Positions 1 to 11,695 of a stretch of DNA of 64,000 nt are shown piece by piece (within the stretch, counting starts at the first letter, position 1; the number at the start of each line of letters is the position of its first letter). Under the pieces are notes generated by a model that was not told the DNA's origin, made no database searches, and saw only the letters and a list, made by a program, of their open reading frames with translations. The translations under genes and the position numbers were made by a program. The DNA is from Siderastrea radians (lineage: Eukaryota > Cnidaria > Anthozoa > Scleractinia > Rhizangiidae): the NCBI GenBank assembly GCA_964017195.1, contig OZ024894.1, forward strand, positions 3,924,847 to 3,988,846, written 5' to 3'.

Positions 1-2813
1 TCTACACAGTCTTGCTTTGTGGAAAAACGCTCGATTTGAAATTCAAGCGCACGAGACTGTACCAAGCGGAAGTTGTCGTCTAGCACTTTGTCGTCTTTGT
101 AACATCCAAGAAAATCTACGAATAGAAAAAAAAAAAGAAAAATACATTTCAACGAGTAAACGACCATGCGTATCTCGACTGTTGTCATGAACTCACCCCG
201 TTTAATTAACGAGTAACAGAATTATGGGGAAGGTACCGGGGTTTCGGACACCACTCCCCTCTCTTTCAAACCTGTAGCCATCTTTTTTTCATTTTAGCAA
301 AAAAATTTGCAACAACTGATGAGATTTCCTGGTAAATTCGGTCTTGTGGTCTACTCTGTTTTTTTCTTTCTATTCTTTTGTTTTTAATTTGAATGCATTT
401 AATTTTTCTATAAAAAGACAAGTAGCGGTTTGAGGGAGGGGAAAAGGGTTGGGGGGGAAGGTCCGGACACCCCTAGAACCTCCCAATAGATCGATCCTCT
501 ACTGACACACTAGAAACGTGCATTTATGTGTCTCCTGATTACTTCTCAAAGTGGTTGAGAAGTGATCACAATGCATGGAAACATTTGCTGCGCGCAATGC
601 AGTATCATGCCTCCAACAATGCGCTGTTAACTCACAGGCGTTAGACGTTCGCCCGATTAGAGCTTGGGAACGACCGTTGAAGAGCCGATTAAATAACGGA
701 CACCTGAAAAAAGTGGTTGTCAATTCTACCGAGCTTATCTTTACACCCATGTTTAATTTTCTTTTTTGAAAATCACGAAAGTATGGCTCTGTTCAGTTCC
801 AGTCACAAAGTAAGCCAAAGTAGTACGATCTAATATATACACTGACTCATCCAGCAGTTTCTGGGAACCACTTGATGACCGCAATATCTTTTAACTGCCT
901 AGCCCGGGACAAATGCAGGGCAAATGAGTATATATTTTAGAGCAATAAAAATTGCGCTCTTTCTAAAATATTACCTGGGTTGGTGTCCACCAGTTCTATG
1001 TCGGCAATTGTAAAACCTGAAAATTTAAAAGAGAACATAAAAAAGTACCTGTTGCAACACTTGATCTTTTTATGGATGAGTGAAGCTTAAAAAGCAAGTC
1101 GACACTGTTCCTCAAAAGGCACCAGCCGTGACAAAAACTTACTCTATGACACGGTTTTTGAGTCTTTACTTTTTCATAGTTTTCAAACTACTGAGCTTTA
1201 TTTCGATATAACCACTTTTTCTTGTAGGCCACGAGTTGCTTATATCAATGTCACGTCTTTTTTTTTTCTAAAAATATTAAACACGCAGGTACTATCCAGT
1301 AATTTTATTTTACAAACCTAATGGGATCAAAAATCAACTTTTTGAAGTCTCTTTAAAACCTCGTCTCTAATTTTAATAAATCCCAGTCAAATAGAGGTAG
1401 AAACCTAGCCGTATAATGGTTAAATTAGAGCATTTATGACTACGTACCAATCAAAGCTAACACCCCGAGGACAAAGCCTGAAAATAATTAGAAAAGATAT
1501 ATATAAAAATCTTGATCGGAAAAAGCAAAGTATTTAACATCGTAAGTTAAGTGTAGCTTACTTGTAACTCTTGGCAAAAGCATCTTGAATCTGTAGTTTC
1601 CCTATCGAGAAATTGACTTTCCCGTTGGGACGATGGCCTCTTCGGATTCTATACACTATTAATGAGCACTGGTGAATTACGTTATATCCACCAATTAGCG
1701 CAAAGCAAGATTCAACCCTTTAACTTGGAGCTTTCAGGACTCAAATTCAAAATAGAGTAGGCGAAACGGAGGGAAAAAAGTTTAAAGCGCGAGGCTTTGA
1801 AGTTACCCTTAATGGGCTTTTATTGTCTGAGAGTCACGAGCCGTGAAAATTGCCGTGAAGCTTATGAGTGTCCTCTTCAAACAAGAAAGAGCGAATTTAC
1901 AAGGGTCAATGATTTTAAACACATAGGTGGCTTTATTGTGTTTGATAAACTCTATCCCGTTTAGTAACGATTTAACATTTGCTTCTTTTTGTGCGAACAA
2001 GGGATTTTGTCCAAAGCCAAATTGACGTCGTTTTCAAAGTTCAACAAAGAATCTTCATCTTGTGGTCTGTTTTTTTTTAATTGCAATCGATTTGGGTTTC
2101 GCCAGGTCATGTTTACTGCTACATTAAGGCGATAGCGGGTAGTTCAAGGTACCTGTGAGTTTTAACACACATAGAAAAATAAAACAGACTTTGTTGTGCC
2201 ACTTTCTCTTGTGTCAAAATGAGAACTTATTGATCTTTGTATTACAAATTATATATTTGCTGTCATTCCTAATAGAACGTTAATGTCATAAATTCAGATC
2301 CCTCCCTCTGTCAACTCCCGTTATAACAGTTGTCTTAGGAAACACGATTTGTTGTTTTTAATAAACCTGAGCTAATTAATCTCGCGTAACTAAGATAAGA
2401 GACACTGCACTGCGCGCTCAACAATTTTAGGTTTAAGTAATCCGTATAAAGGGACACTGTCAGCTATGAAATCTATAAAAACGTAATGCAATCAGATGAA
2501 ATCCAAAATACTGGTTCCGTTTCGTTTAAAATTACGCTTGACTACGAGTTATCTGAACTTTAATTAATTGTGTTTGCCTGCGAATCGCGATGATTCAAAT
2601 GGTTGCATGCAACTTAAAAGCATAAGGCCTGAATGTTTTCAAGTTTCTACTTTCTTTCATGGAAAAATTACCAGATACTGACTATGGTTTGTTCTCCCTT
2701 AGATGCTCTAAGAGAATTTCGAGAAAAGGTCTTTGTATTTATTTTGAATTTCATGCATTTTTCACCCAAAAACTTGAAAATCACCTTGACAGAGCACCTT
2801 TAAATATCTCTTA
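1..2813. other. Gene-free stretch
   Basis: No coding region, RNA gene or clear mobile element is supported. The longest open frames are under 85 codons, without recognisable domains, coding-like composition or flanking splice signals. The stretch is AT-rich with homopolymer runs. Confidence 0.6.
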
Positions 2814-3127
2814 TTTAAGCCGCGGCTACAAGAGCGATTTTTTGCTTGCGATGGTGATGCGATTTTTTTGAAAATTGTCGCGTCACCAGCGCGCGGAGAA
2901 AATCGCATGTGTAGCCACCCTCGCACAGGTGATGCGACAGATGAAAAAATCGCAGGAAAAAAATCGCGAGAAATTCAATGAGTTGAAATTTTTGCGACAA
3001 AATCACGGACTTCGTCAGAGGGTGGCTACATAGGCGATTTTCGCCGCGCGCTGGCGACGCGACAATTTCAAAAAAATCGCATCACCATCGCAAGCAAAAA
3101 ATCGCTCGTGTAGACGCGGCTTTAAGC
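2814..3127. repeat. Foldback (MITE-like) element
   Basis: Two arms of about 108 bp (2814-2922 and 3019-3127) are near-perfect reverse complements around a spacer of about 96 bp. The arms carry repeated GCGATTTTTT and CGCGCGCTGG-like motifs. The spacer repeats the same theme in degenerate form (GTGATGCGAC, AATCGC). No protein is encoded; short frames here are by-products. This looks like a non-autonomous DNA element or foldback repeat. Confidence 0.75.
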
Positions 3128-3339
3128 TCAAAACGGGCGTAAAGTTACGGTATAGTGAAAGCGTCAGAAACTTCGCTAATACGAAGCCGATCCTTGCAGC
3201 CGATTTCACTGCTGACTTGGGTTTTTCAAAAAGTGCAGTCAACAATGTAATACTATGCATTTATGTACTTATTACGTCATAACTTCTATAATGAAAATAG
3301 AATGAAGTGTGGAGAGAGGAAACCCATAAAAAAAATTCT

Positions 3340-3420
3340 GAGTTCCAGATGGGATTGAAGCCAACTGAAAACCTTCCGTACACTTGTCGGATGCTCTAAC
3401 CACTGAACTACGAGAACTCT
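3340..3420 (-). repeat. tRNA-derived SINE head (degenerate)
   Basis: Read on the minus strand, the sequence has a good tRNA 5' half: an acceptor-like start, then the A-box/D-arm TAGTTCAGTGGTTAGAGC, then an anticodon-arm-like segment. The T-arm region is expanded and does not form a normal B box, so it is not a working tRNA. The 3' end of the acceptor (GGAACTC) roughly pairs with the start. A tRNA-derived SINE or tRNA pseudogene is the likely identity. Confidence 0.5.
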
Positions 3421-3501
3421 AGTGGTGAGCGATGGTCAGTTGTGGGCTGACACAACGACTCATCGCGTAGTCACATTGTGCCAATGAACACACACATTTA
3501 A

Positions 3502-3639
3502 TAGGCTTCTTTCGATATATTAAAATTCAACTTGGTAGCGAGGCAAAAGAAATGAATAAACATACTTGTAAAATTTCTTTTATTTGTGTCCTCTAGGCCT
3601 CGCTACCAAGCTGAATTTTAATATATCGAAAGAAGCCTA
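3502..3639. repeat. Foldback element with 43-bp arms
   Basis: Arms 3502-3544 and 3597-3639 are reverse complements with one mismatch, separated by 52 nt. The arm begins TAGGCTTCTTTCGATATATT. It contains no gene and looks like a small foldback repeat. Confidence 0.8.
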
Positions 3640-4639
3640 TTGCATCACGCAGTCACAAAGACTTCTACAATAGTAAGAAATTCAAGAAAGGGATAATGTT
3701 GCATAATGATGACTGTTGAGTATTGGCACTGTTTTCAATAACCAAAACTTTGCGCTTTTTGTGCTTTAGCCTTTTCACTGTACAGGTTACGTTACAATGT
3801 GGTTGTGACGGCGAAAAACGTATGCTTAAAAAACGCTTGTTTGCGTATACGGCTTTTGCAAGTTCGACTTTGACATAAGCTTATATCATATAAATTATGA
3901 ATATAATACACCTTTTATTGAACCCTATTCGTTTTTACTTTTGAAGAGGATGGCAACTGAAGGTACAAGTTCAGTTTTTGTCTTGAATTGTTCCAATTTG
4001 TAATGAACATAACGACGTAAAACGACAAAAATATCTACAGGGGTTGTAAAATACATGGTCGACCTCACCGTCCAATATTCTAAAAGCTAAGGGATCGGCC
4101 ACAAGATCACAACTGAGTGAAATGGAAGTGCGTTAGTACTTTACCAGAACAGTTTTTCGTTTCAGACTATTGTCGTAACGTTGCCACAATTCTCACGAAA
4201 GAGAGAAGATGAAGGCCACATTCTTCTGCTCTCTACTCCAGATAGATTAACGTACGATAGACTAACATACATGCATATGTGCATCGCATCCAAGCCGGGC
4301 CAGAAGTAAAACAGGGAACACTTAATGGAACTTGCGAATATGACCAGCTCCTGCTCTCAATGGCTTCACGGCTCCGAAAAGTTAATTTTCTTATGCAAAA
4401 AGCCTTAATCTGGTTAATGCGGCCAGATTTCTTGTGCCCCTTTGGTTGCACCACAGTTATTCTTCTTATGCCAAAAAAAAAATAATAAGACAAAAAAAAA
4501 CAAACAAACAAAGAAAGAAAGAAAAAACGCCAAGAATCCCAGTACCTCAGAGTACATATCCCAGGCCGGGTGCCGATACACGTGATACATTTTGGCCAAT
4601 GTTGTACAAGAAAGAACATCTGTTGTGTTAAATATCAGG
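3640..4639. other. Gene-free stretch
   Basis: No supported gene. Near 4470-4530 there is an A-rich low-complexity tract with CAAA and GAAA runs. An open frame on the minus strand across it (4233-4619) is an artefact of that composition. Confidence 0.5.
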
Positions 4640-5220
4640 AAGCGAATTCTTATCGGAGGGGTTCTGTGTGTGTGAGTTTGGGAGAGGGGGAGGGGAGGAA
4701 TGTTGTTGTACTCAGTTTCGAAAGTGGCTAAGGAAGGGTTAGTTTACGATGTAGAAAAAAGTGAGGGAGAAAATAAAAGCCTTGCATGTGTTTCGTGAAA
4801 CCAAAATTTGCTTGACGGCTGTTATCTTCATTTTTTAGGGCAAATATCTTTGTAAAGGGCTTGCACGTTATCAAAGTTCATCAGGGGTCATATTATCAGA
4901 CAGATCAGAAAATCAATTTTTAGGACGTGCTCGAAAATCAGCACGTTTATTTTCTCATGTTTAATTTAAGATGTGCACTAAGCAACGAAATATCATTACA
5001 ATCAACACGTAGCTTGTTGTAACCAGCTAATATCGATCACCCATCGCTGAGTACACTCTCTCCTTGGAAAGGGAGTGCTTGATGCTGCGGGCCGAGGTAA
5101 AGGAATAAGCACGATTCCAAGGAACAAATCGCCATTTTTTGGAGGTAAGATAATCATTGAGACAGATTTGAAGGTTTCTTTCAATTGCTTTTGAATTGAA
5201 TCTAAATCTCGCAATTCAAA
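4640..5220 (+). repeat. Dispersed repeat, copy A (unclassified)
   Basis: This stretch aligns by eye with 39885-40600. Shared landmarks in the same order are GAAGC(G/A)AATTCTTATCGGAGG, TTTCGTGAAACCAAAATT, GGGCAAATAT, GAGCCGAGGT-like sequence before AAAGGAATA, and TTGAGACAGATTTGAAG versus ACTGAGGCAGATTTGAAG. No protein domain is visible in either copy. It is an unclassified interspersed repeat. Confidence 0.6.
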
Positions 5221-6564
5221 ACTCTTTTCTTATTTTCTCTTACCAATTGCAAAAATGCAATTTCAAGAACAAAAAGCAGCAACATTTTCTTTACAAATTG
5301 CATAAAGTTTATTTAATTTGAGGAAATCTAGGATCAGATGTTAAAAATTGCGAGCAAAAGTCTTCTAACTTCAATTGCGCTTTTAGGTCGTATTAAGTAG
5401 AACTGAAACTTTTGCAAAGGCAATATCGTATCTCTGTTCAAAACTAAATGAAATCTACTTCACGTTTCTTTACAAGGTTTTTTGAGAGGAAATCTTACAA
5501 ATGTATGAGAGAGTGGTCACGTTAATTCCCACTATTCTGGACGAATTTTTCGCGCATGGCATCTGAAAGTACAATCGTGCAGCTAGTTTGAATCATCAGT
5601 CTTCATGAGACCTTGTAAATGCCATGACAAAGGAAACACTCTTCTAACAACAAAATGAAGATTACGCCATTCAAACTTACCCTGACAAAAAAATTACACT
5701 AAAAATAAATTGAGATAACCTAAATAGAATTACAGTCTCGAGAGCCGAAAGAAGGACGAAAAATGCATAGTCTACGAATATTTGACGGTACAAAATGGTC
5801 ACTAAATTAGCCTCCACCTTATTTCTGTTAACTTTGTCCCTCGATTGTAAACAAGAGATCATGGGTCTTCGCTGAGTGTTTGAGGTTTTCCTGTTCAGTT
5901 GTTCGGACAAAAAGCATACAACGCTTTTGTGGAACAGTATTCCCTCTGGCATGCACCAGTCCTCTTTAATTGGCAGCTTTAAGAAAACTATTTAAAATTT
6001 TAACGCTTCTCTTTGCGAGTCATTTTACTGCGGATCGGGCATCAATCAGAGTACATTTGTCACACTTGTGAAGTTGCTAAACATTATTTTTTGTACTGCC
6101 CAAGTTTTCCTGTTCTGCATGATATTCTGTTTGCCGCTGCTGCACACTTAATTGTTGTGGCCTCTTAATGGCGTTTGTGGTATTGATTTTCGGTTAAAAA
6201 TCAATGTTTATCTGTTTTAATCCGCTCAGTTTTCTTACACCTACGCTCAGTCAAACCGTTTTTTGAAATGTTTCGTAACTTGATTGCCTATATCCGCCTT
6301 TTTATTTCCTTTGTTAATTTTAAGTGATATATTACCCGATCATGATATGTGTGCAAAAATATATTTGTAACGATATCAGCTCTTTCCGGATGAGCATAAG
6401 TTGCTCTTAGAGCAAATTCCGAGCTTAAATATTGTTTAAGTAACAAGAGCACGAGTACGTTAAAAATAAACTCGAATACACGGAATTACAGCCTTAATTA
6501 CAATAACACTGAAAACACAAATTTACTTACAGATTTTTTACTATGTAGCGATATCAAGCTACTC
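5221..6564. other. Gene-free stretch
   Basis: AT-rich sequence with no supported coding exon. The minus-strand frame at 5677-5952 (91 codons) has no recognisable domain and no splice context. Confidence 0.5.
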
Positions 6565-6601
6565 TCAATTTAGTTAACTCAATAAGAGTTAACTAAATTG
6601 A
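6565..6601. repeat. Perfect 16-bp hairpin
   Basis: A perfect inverted repeat: the 16-nt arm 6565-6580 (TCAATTTAGTTAACTC) pairs with 6586-6601 across a five-base AATAA loop. Function is unknown; it may be the tip of a small foldback element. Confidence 0.8.
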
Positions 6602-7623
6602 CGATTGAGCAGAAACAATTACCTACACAAGTTAACACTGAATAACATTTTCCCCACTTGATATTTAAGCGTTTGAGTTCATTTGTACGTGAGTCAATGT
6701 ACTTTAATTTCTAAATCAATTTTTTCTGCAAGGACAAGATAAAATCCATCAATCGGTATTTCTCGTTACTTTTCGAACAGATAAAAAGGGAAATTGTAAA
6801 AAGATGATCACGGTATTAGGGCTTGAAGCGAAGCCGAATCGAACCTTTTAAAACACCACGTATTTTCTCGTATTTTGTAAGGCTGGGGTGCCTCAAGATA
6901 TATGATGCATGCATAATAAGCTCTGCCATTAAGCAAACTCAACCCAGAAAGGCAGCCAAAAAAAACGCTCATTGGCTCGAACGAAATTAATCTTGATCTG
7001 CTCCAGCCACTAGTGCTTTTTAATCAATAAAACGAGCCAAGGTAAACAAGGTAGAGTTGCAAATAAAAAATAGCGAGCGTGGCAGGAAAGAAAAAGCAAG
7101 GGTATCTGGAAGCAATGCGCGATACAAATTAAGAGACAGAATCGTACTTAATGCTGACAAGAAATTAATTTCTATCAAAAACGGTCAGCGGGGCTCGAGT
7201 CAGTTTTCTCAGAGGGATACAATTAAGAAAAAAATTAATTTGTACCATTCACACCAAACTTTCCAGAAATCATACATGCATTTTGTGATGCTGCTTCTTA
7301 TGGATTAATATTGTTGAAGAAAGAGCCTGTAAAATGTCCACAAAAAATATAAAATCGCTCCCGTTAAATTTTCAGTTGTTTAAAGGGTTGAACAAAAGTA
7401 AGGCGGAACGCGGGATAGTATCCCGTGGTGTGCGGGACACTGAGAATTTTAAGAGCTGGATTGGAGATGAAAATGCCATGACGAGAAGCGGGATGTGTTG
7501 TCTGTTGTATGCTGGATGCAGGATCAAAAATAGCAAATAACGAGATCCTTGTCAACTCTCACCAAGGCAGCAGAGTGAGAGTGAAAAACATGCTTCTTTT
7601 GCTTTTCAAGATTGGTATTTCAG
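6602..7623. other. Upstream region of the first TSP1 gene
   Basis: No TATA box or first exon can be fixed. A splice acceptor (TATTTCAG, ending at 7623) lies just before the start codon at 7632, so at least one untranslated first exon should lie further upstream. Open frames at 7057-7308 and 7334-7540 have no recognisable domain. Confidence 0.4.
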
Positions 7624-7631
7624 GTACTGCC

Positions 7632-7918
7632 ATGGAAGTCTTGATCATCTTCCAACTGCTGCTGTTACTCTGGGCCAGCCCCACAGAGTGTCAACAGTGC
7701 ACTAATCAAGACTGGAGTAGCACGTTTGCTGTGGTGGGTGACTCCATGTCGCAGTGCAACACCAACAGGTCTTATGTGAACGCACTGATAAGTCAGGGTT
7801 ATGGTGTTAACTTGCAAACTGGACCAAGTATCATTGAAATGGCTCGATGCTGTGGGGTAAATCTGCCATACTCACAAGAGTCAAACGACTGTTACTGGGA
7901 ACAGTGGTGGGTGTGGAG
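7632..7918 (+). CDS. TSP1 gene 1, coding exon 1
   Basis: Signal peptide and first half of the Cys-rich region. It opens after acceptor TTTCAG (exon from 7624) and ends at donor GAG|GTAAGA, phase 2. It is the same length (287 nt) as exon 1 of the inverted paralogue. Confidence 0.85.
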
Positions 7919-10900
7919 GTAAGAAATTAATCAAGAGAAATTTTTCTTTGTGACTCAACTGCTTATTCCTGAAAATATTCATATCCCCCCACACCAATCC
8001 TAAAATGGAAGGTTTTTCGGGTTTGAATCTTAACCCTCACCCCCACTGAACCCCTTGGGAGAATTCCAGATTAGCTTGATAGTTCCCTACGAAAATTTTG
8101 GCTTTTGAGACCCCCATTCCCTCAGAATTTCCAGTGACCCTACCTCGGGTGGGTATGGATATTTTGTAACCGCACGCTGGGTCCAAGGAAATTTTGGATA
8201 AAGCTTCGCATGGGGCCTCAAGCACTGAGCCCAAACAGCCGATACTTTAATCTTGTTTCTCTAATATGAAGGAGCTAGATTACTAGCATCTGTACCACCC
8301 AATTGAATGGGATACTAGTCCATCTCAGGGCTACGCCGGGTAACTTTTCATTGCCAGTTGACCAAGCGAGAACAATGGAGATTTGGCGTGAACTCGCCAA
8401 TATCTTGACGGCCGCATGAAAGTTTTGAGAAGAAAACTCCTTGAAAAGAGTCATTTCCCTGCATCTGCTCGCCCTCTCCACTCCTTACAGCTTATCATTT
8501 AACAGTTGTCTTAAACATAAGTACCTCTATTCAAACCATTTCTCTTCCCTCACCAGACACGACTCTTGGGCCACATGTCGCCAAGGAGGGTACCTTATCC
8601 ACGGATTTTTCACCACTGGACCAAATTTCTTGTCTGATATCGGGATGGCACAGTGCTGTAAGCCCACCAGCCATCCAGGTGAAGATGGATTGTGCAACAG
8701 CAAGAAGGTGGATTTCACAGTAGATGGAACAAAAGAGTGCGATGAAGGTTTCTTCCTCAAGGGACTAAAAAAATCATCCTGCACAACAATGAACTGTCTG
8801 ACTGACATAAGATGCTGCAGAATGGTACCAGGTAAGATAAATGTCCTACATTATGTAATTGTGAAATAGCAGAGCTCCTGTTGTCCCGCATAAGCAGTTT
8901 ACATACTTGTGAAACGGTTAAAACTACGGAACTTTCTTTGCTTGGTCACAGTTCAGTTACCATAGTTTGTTTGTAATTTAACTATTTCCCTCTTAATTTC
9001 ATTAATTTTAAATTTTCAAATAACTTTCTCTTTAAGTAGTTTCCTAAGCTATAGTGAGGTGTGCAAATCAGAAAAGTTCTGAACGTTAAATCACACCTTA
9101 AAAGAAGCCTGCCACTGTAAATGAAATCTCACGACAGAGTTACTTGAAAAATGCTCTGTTATGTTCACACAGGGAGAGTCAATGGTTCATGGTCCAACTG
9201 GGCTCCATGGGAGGCTTGTTCTTCAACGTGTGGCCCTGGCAACCAAATTCGACGCCGTCTTTGTAACAACCCACCACCATCCGGAGGAGGAAGCATGTGC
9301 TCTGGCCTGCCTTTTGAGAGACGACAGTGCAACATGAGGCCCTGTCCTGGTATGTCTGCCTTAAATATGCCTTAAAAATGAGCTCAAATTCCCCTTGATC
9401 ATGATCAGGGCTTATGATCTGCGCAGCTGGCTTAACGGGAGGGTGGACTGTGAAGACAAGATTAATTTTTGAGCAGCAGGGATAAAAAAACAACATTCAT
9501 TTAGAACGCAGTGATTAACTCCTTAAATTGGTGAAGGTTGTGTACCAATTACCGGGGGAAACCGGTTGGTCTCCGGTTCGTGGAAATGGTAAGCAAAACC
9601 TCCTGAATGGGAAATTCCGTTTGAGATTAGCTTGTACCATTTGTGCAATTAACTCTAATTTACAGAGAGTCTGGACCTAGTTTGTCTATTGGTGCAGGAC
9701 CTTTAACTGGTAGAAAAGAGTAAATGGAACACAATTTTCAGTTTGGATATTCCGGTTGGGAATTTTGGACTACCTCTCAAGACGTTCCGTTTATTGTTGA
9801 AATGTTCCGGTCGGGAAAACCAAAATAGCTTTTCCATTTACAGTCCAACCGATATTTCCGAACGTTTTTTTGTAAATGGTGAGCACTCAATAATTTGGTG
9901 CGATAGACATGAAGTCGCTTCCTTACTGTTTTTTTTGCTGCTACAGTGGATGGTGGTTGGTCAGACTGGACTGACTGGGGAGACTGCAGTGTCACCTGTG
10001 GCAGGGGATCCCAACTGCGCAGTCGTACTTGCACCAATCCCGCTCCATCTGGAGGTGGAGCTGACTGCTCTGGGGCCCGGACCGAGTCTCGCGAGTGTGT
10101 TCTAAGCCAATGTCCACGTAAGTGCAGTTAAAAGAAATGAAAAACCCATGCAGTATAGTAGAACCTAGTGGATTAAGAAAATGTAGGCCAAAATTTTGTC
10201 ATTTTATTCGTCTAACATGTACGAACCTGTGGTAGGCTAAAAGTGTAGAGACGTTTTTGTTTCGAAAAATCGATTAAAACTCTTTAAAAAAGGAGACGTT
10301 ATCTAAAATTAAACGAAAATTGTTCCCGAGTGTTTTATAATCACAGCATAGATTTGTGTGTAACTTCAGGTCAGACAAAAATTATTCTGTAAACAGTTTA
10401 CTGTTATCGGCCTAGTGAAAATGATGTCTTTTCAGGCTACAGTAACAAGAACAGTTTAAAGGAAAAACGAACTTTGGTTGGCCAGTTGGATGTCTTTCTG
10501 TTGAGCAAACGTAAACTGGTAATATTTTGAGGACAAAGGTCTTTTTCCAGGGTGAAAAAGGATATACTTGGGGGAGGGGGGAGCGAAAAAGGCACTAAAT
10601 ATTCTGGCTTATAGCCCTTCAATTTTATCAACTGATAATGAAATGTTCAAAAGTGATTAGGAAAAACAAGGTTTCTTCGAGAAATAAGTGTTTAAAAATG
10701 TTATTGTTTCAGATGCCCTTGGCTCTAGGGTTGTAGTTTTGTGTAATGCCAAATTGACACGCATTGCATGCCTATGTTTTTTTGTAGCTGTGGATGGGGG
10801 GTGGAGTGAGTGGTCATCCTGGTCAGCGTGCTCTGTCAACTGCGGCTGGAAAGGTGGGAAACGAAAGGCAACTCGCACATGTACCAATCCTCGCCCTTCC

Positions 10901-11660
10901 AGAGGCGGAAAGCAATGCAGGGGAAAGTCTGAAAAGAAAGAAGTCTGCAACAAATTTAGATGTCGTAAGTTCATGATACAGTTCAAAAGATGTTACAAGT
11001 TAATTTATTGCACATTGAAGAGGCCCAGCCAGTGTTGTCACGCTTGTCCTAATTTTAAAATGCCTTGTGTTTGATGGGTCTCAGTTGTGGCAAAAGGTAT
11101 TTCATTGATAAGGGTGGTCTTTTGTCTCAATTTCATTTCGCAGTGCCCATGCTACGTTTTTGCCCATGTCGCTTCTTGGAATTTACTTTGGCAGGCCTTC
11201 GTGCGAACTTAGATTACTAAAGGAAATTAGTGCATGTGCTAATAAACACTTGCACAAGATCCGTCAATTCTGTATTCAGTTAAGGTAGACTTATGTTAGT
11301 GATTAAGAGGATATTTTGTCCAAAGTACAAGGGCTGCATGCTGATAAAGATACTTATGACGGTGAGAATGTAAAAAGATGTATTGGAAGGTTGTTTATAC
11401 GGAACAGGGAAAACAGTTGTTTAATTGTCAAATTGTGTACACCTAAGGATAGCATTCCGAAATTTTATGTCAACATGTCGACAAAAATAAGAGTAAAATA
11501 ATGAATACATAAATGTCATATAGTGTGTGACGGAAATTAACTCCTTTTTTATCAACATCAAAAATTAGGCCTTTTTATCCCCCCCCCTGGCCCTTTACTG
11601 TGCCTGACTTGGAGATTTTAAAATTTATTGATTGACTGATTGATTGGTTGTGTATGATTC

Positions 11661-11695
<35 letters not shown>

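Noticed and set aside
4233..4631. Open frames on both strands around an A-rich tract
   Set aside because: Low-complexity composition explains them; no domain or splice signals.
7509..7631. Upstream in-frame Met codons extending the first TSP1 protein
   Set aside because: A splice acceptor at 7616-7623 separates them from the signal peptide, and the paralogue also has an acceptor just before its start, so the start at 7632 is favoured.
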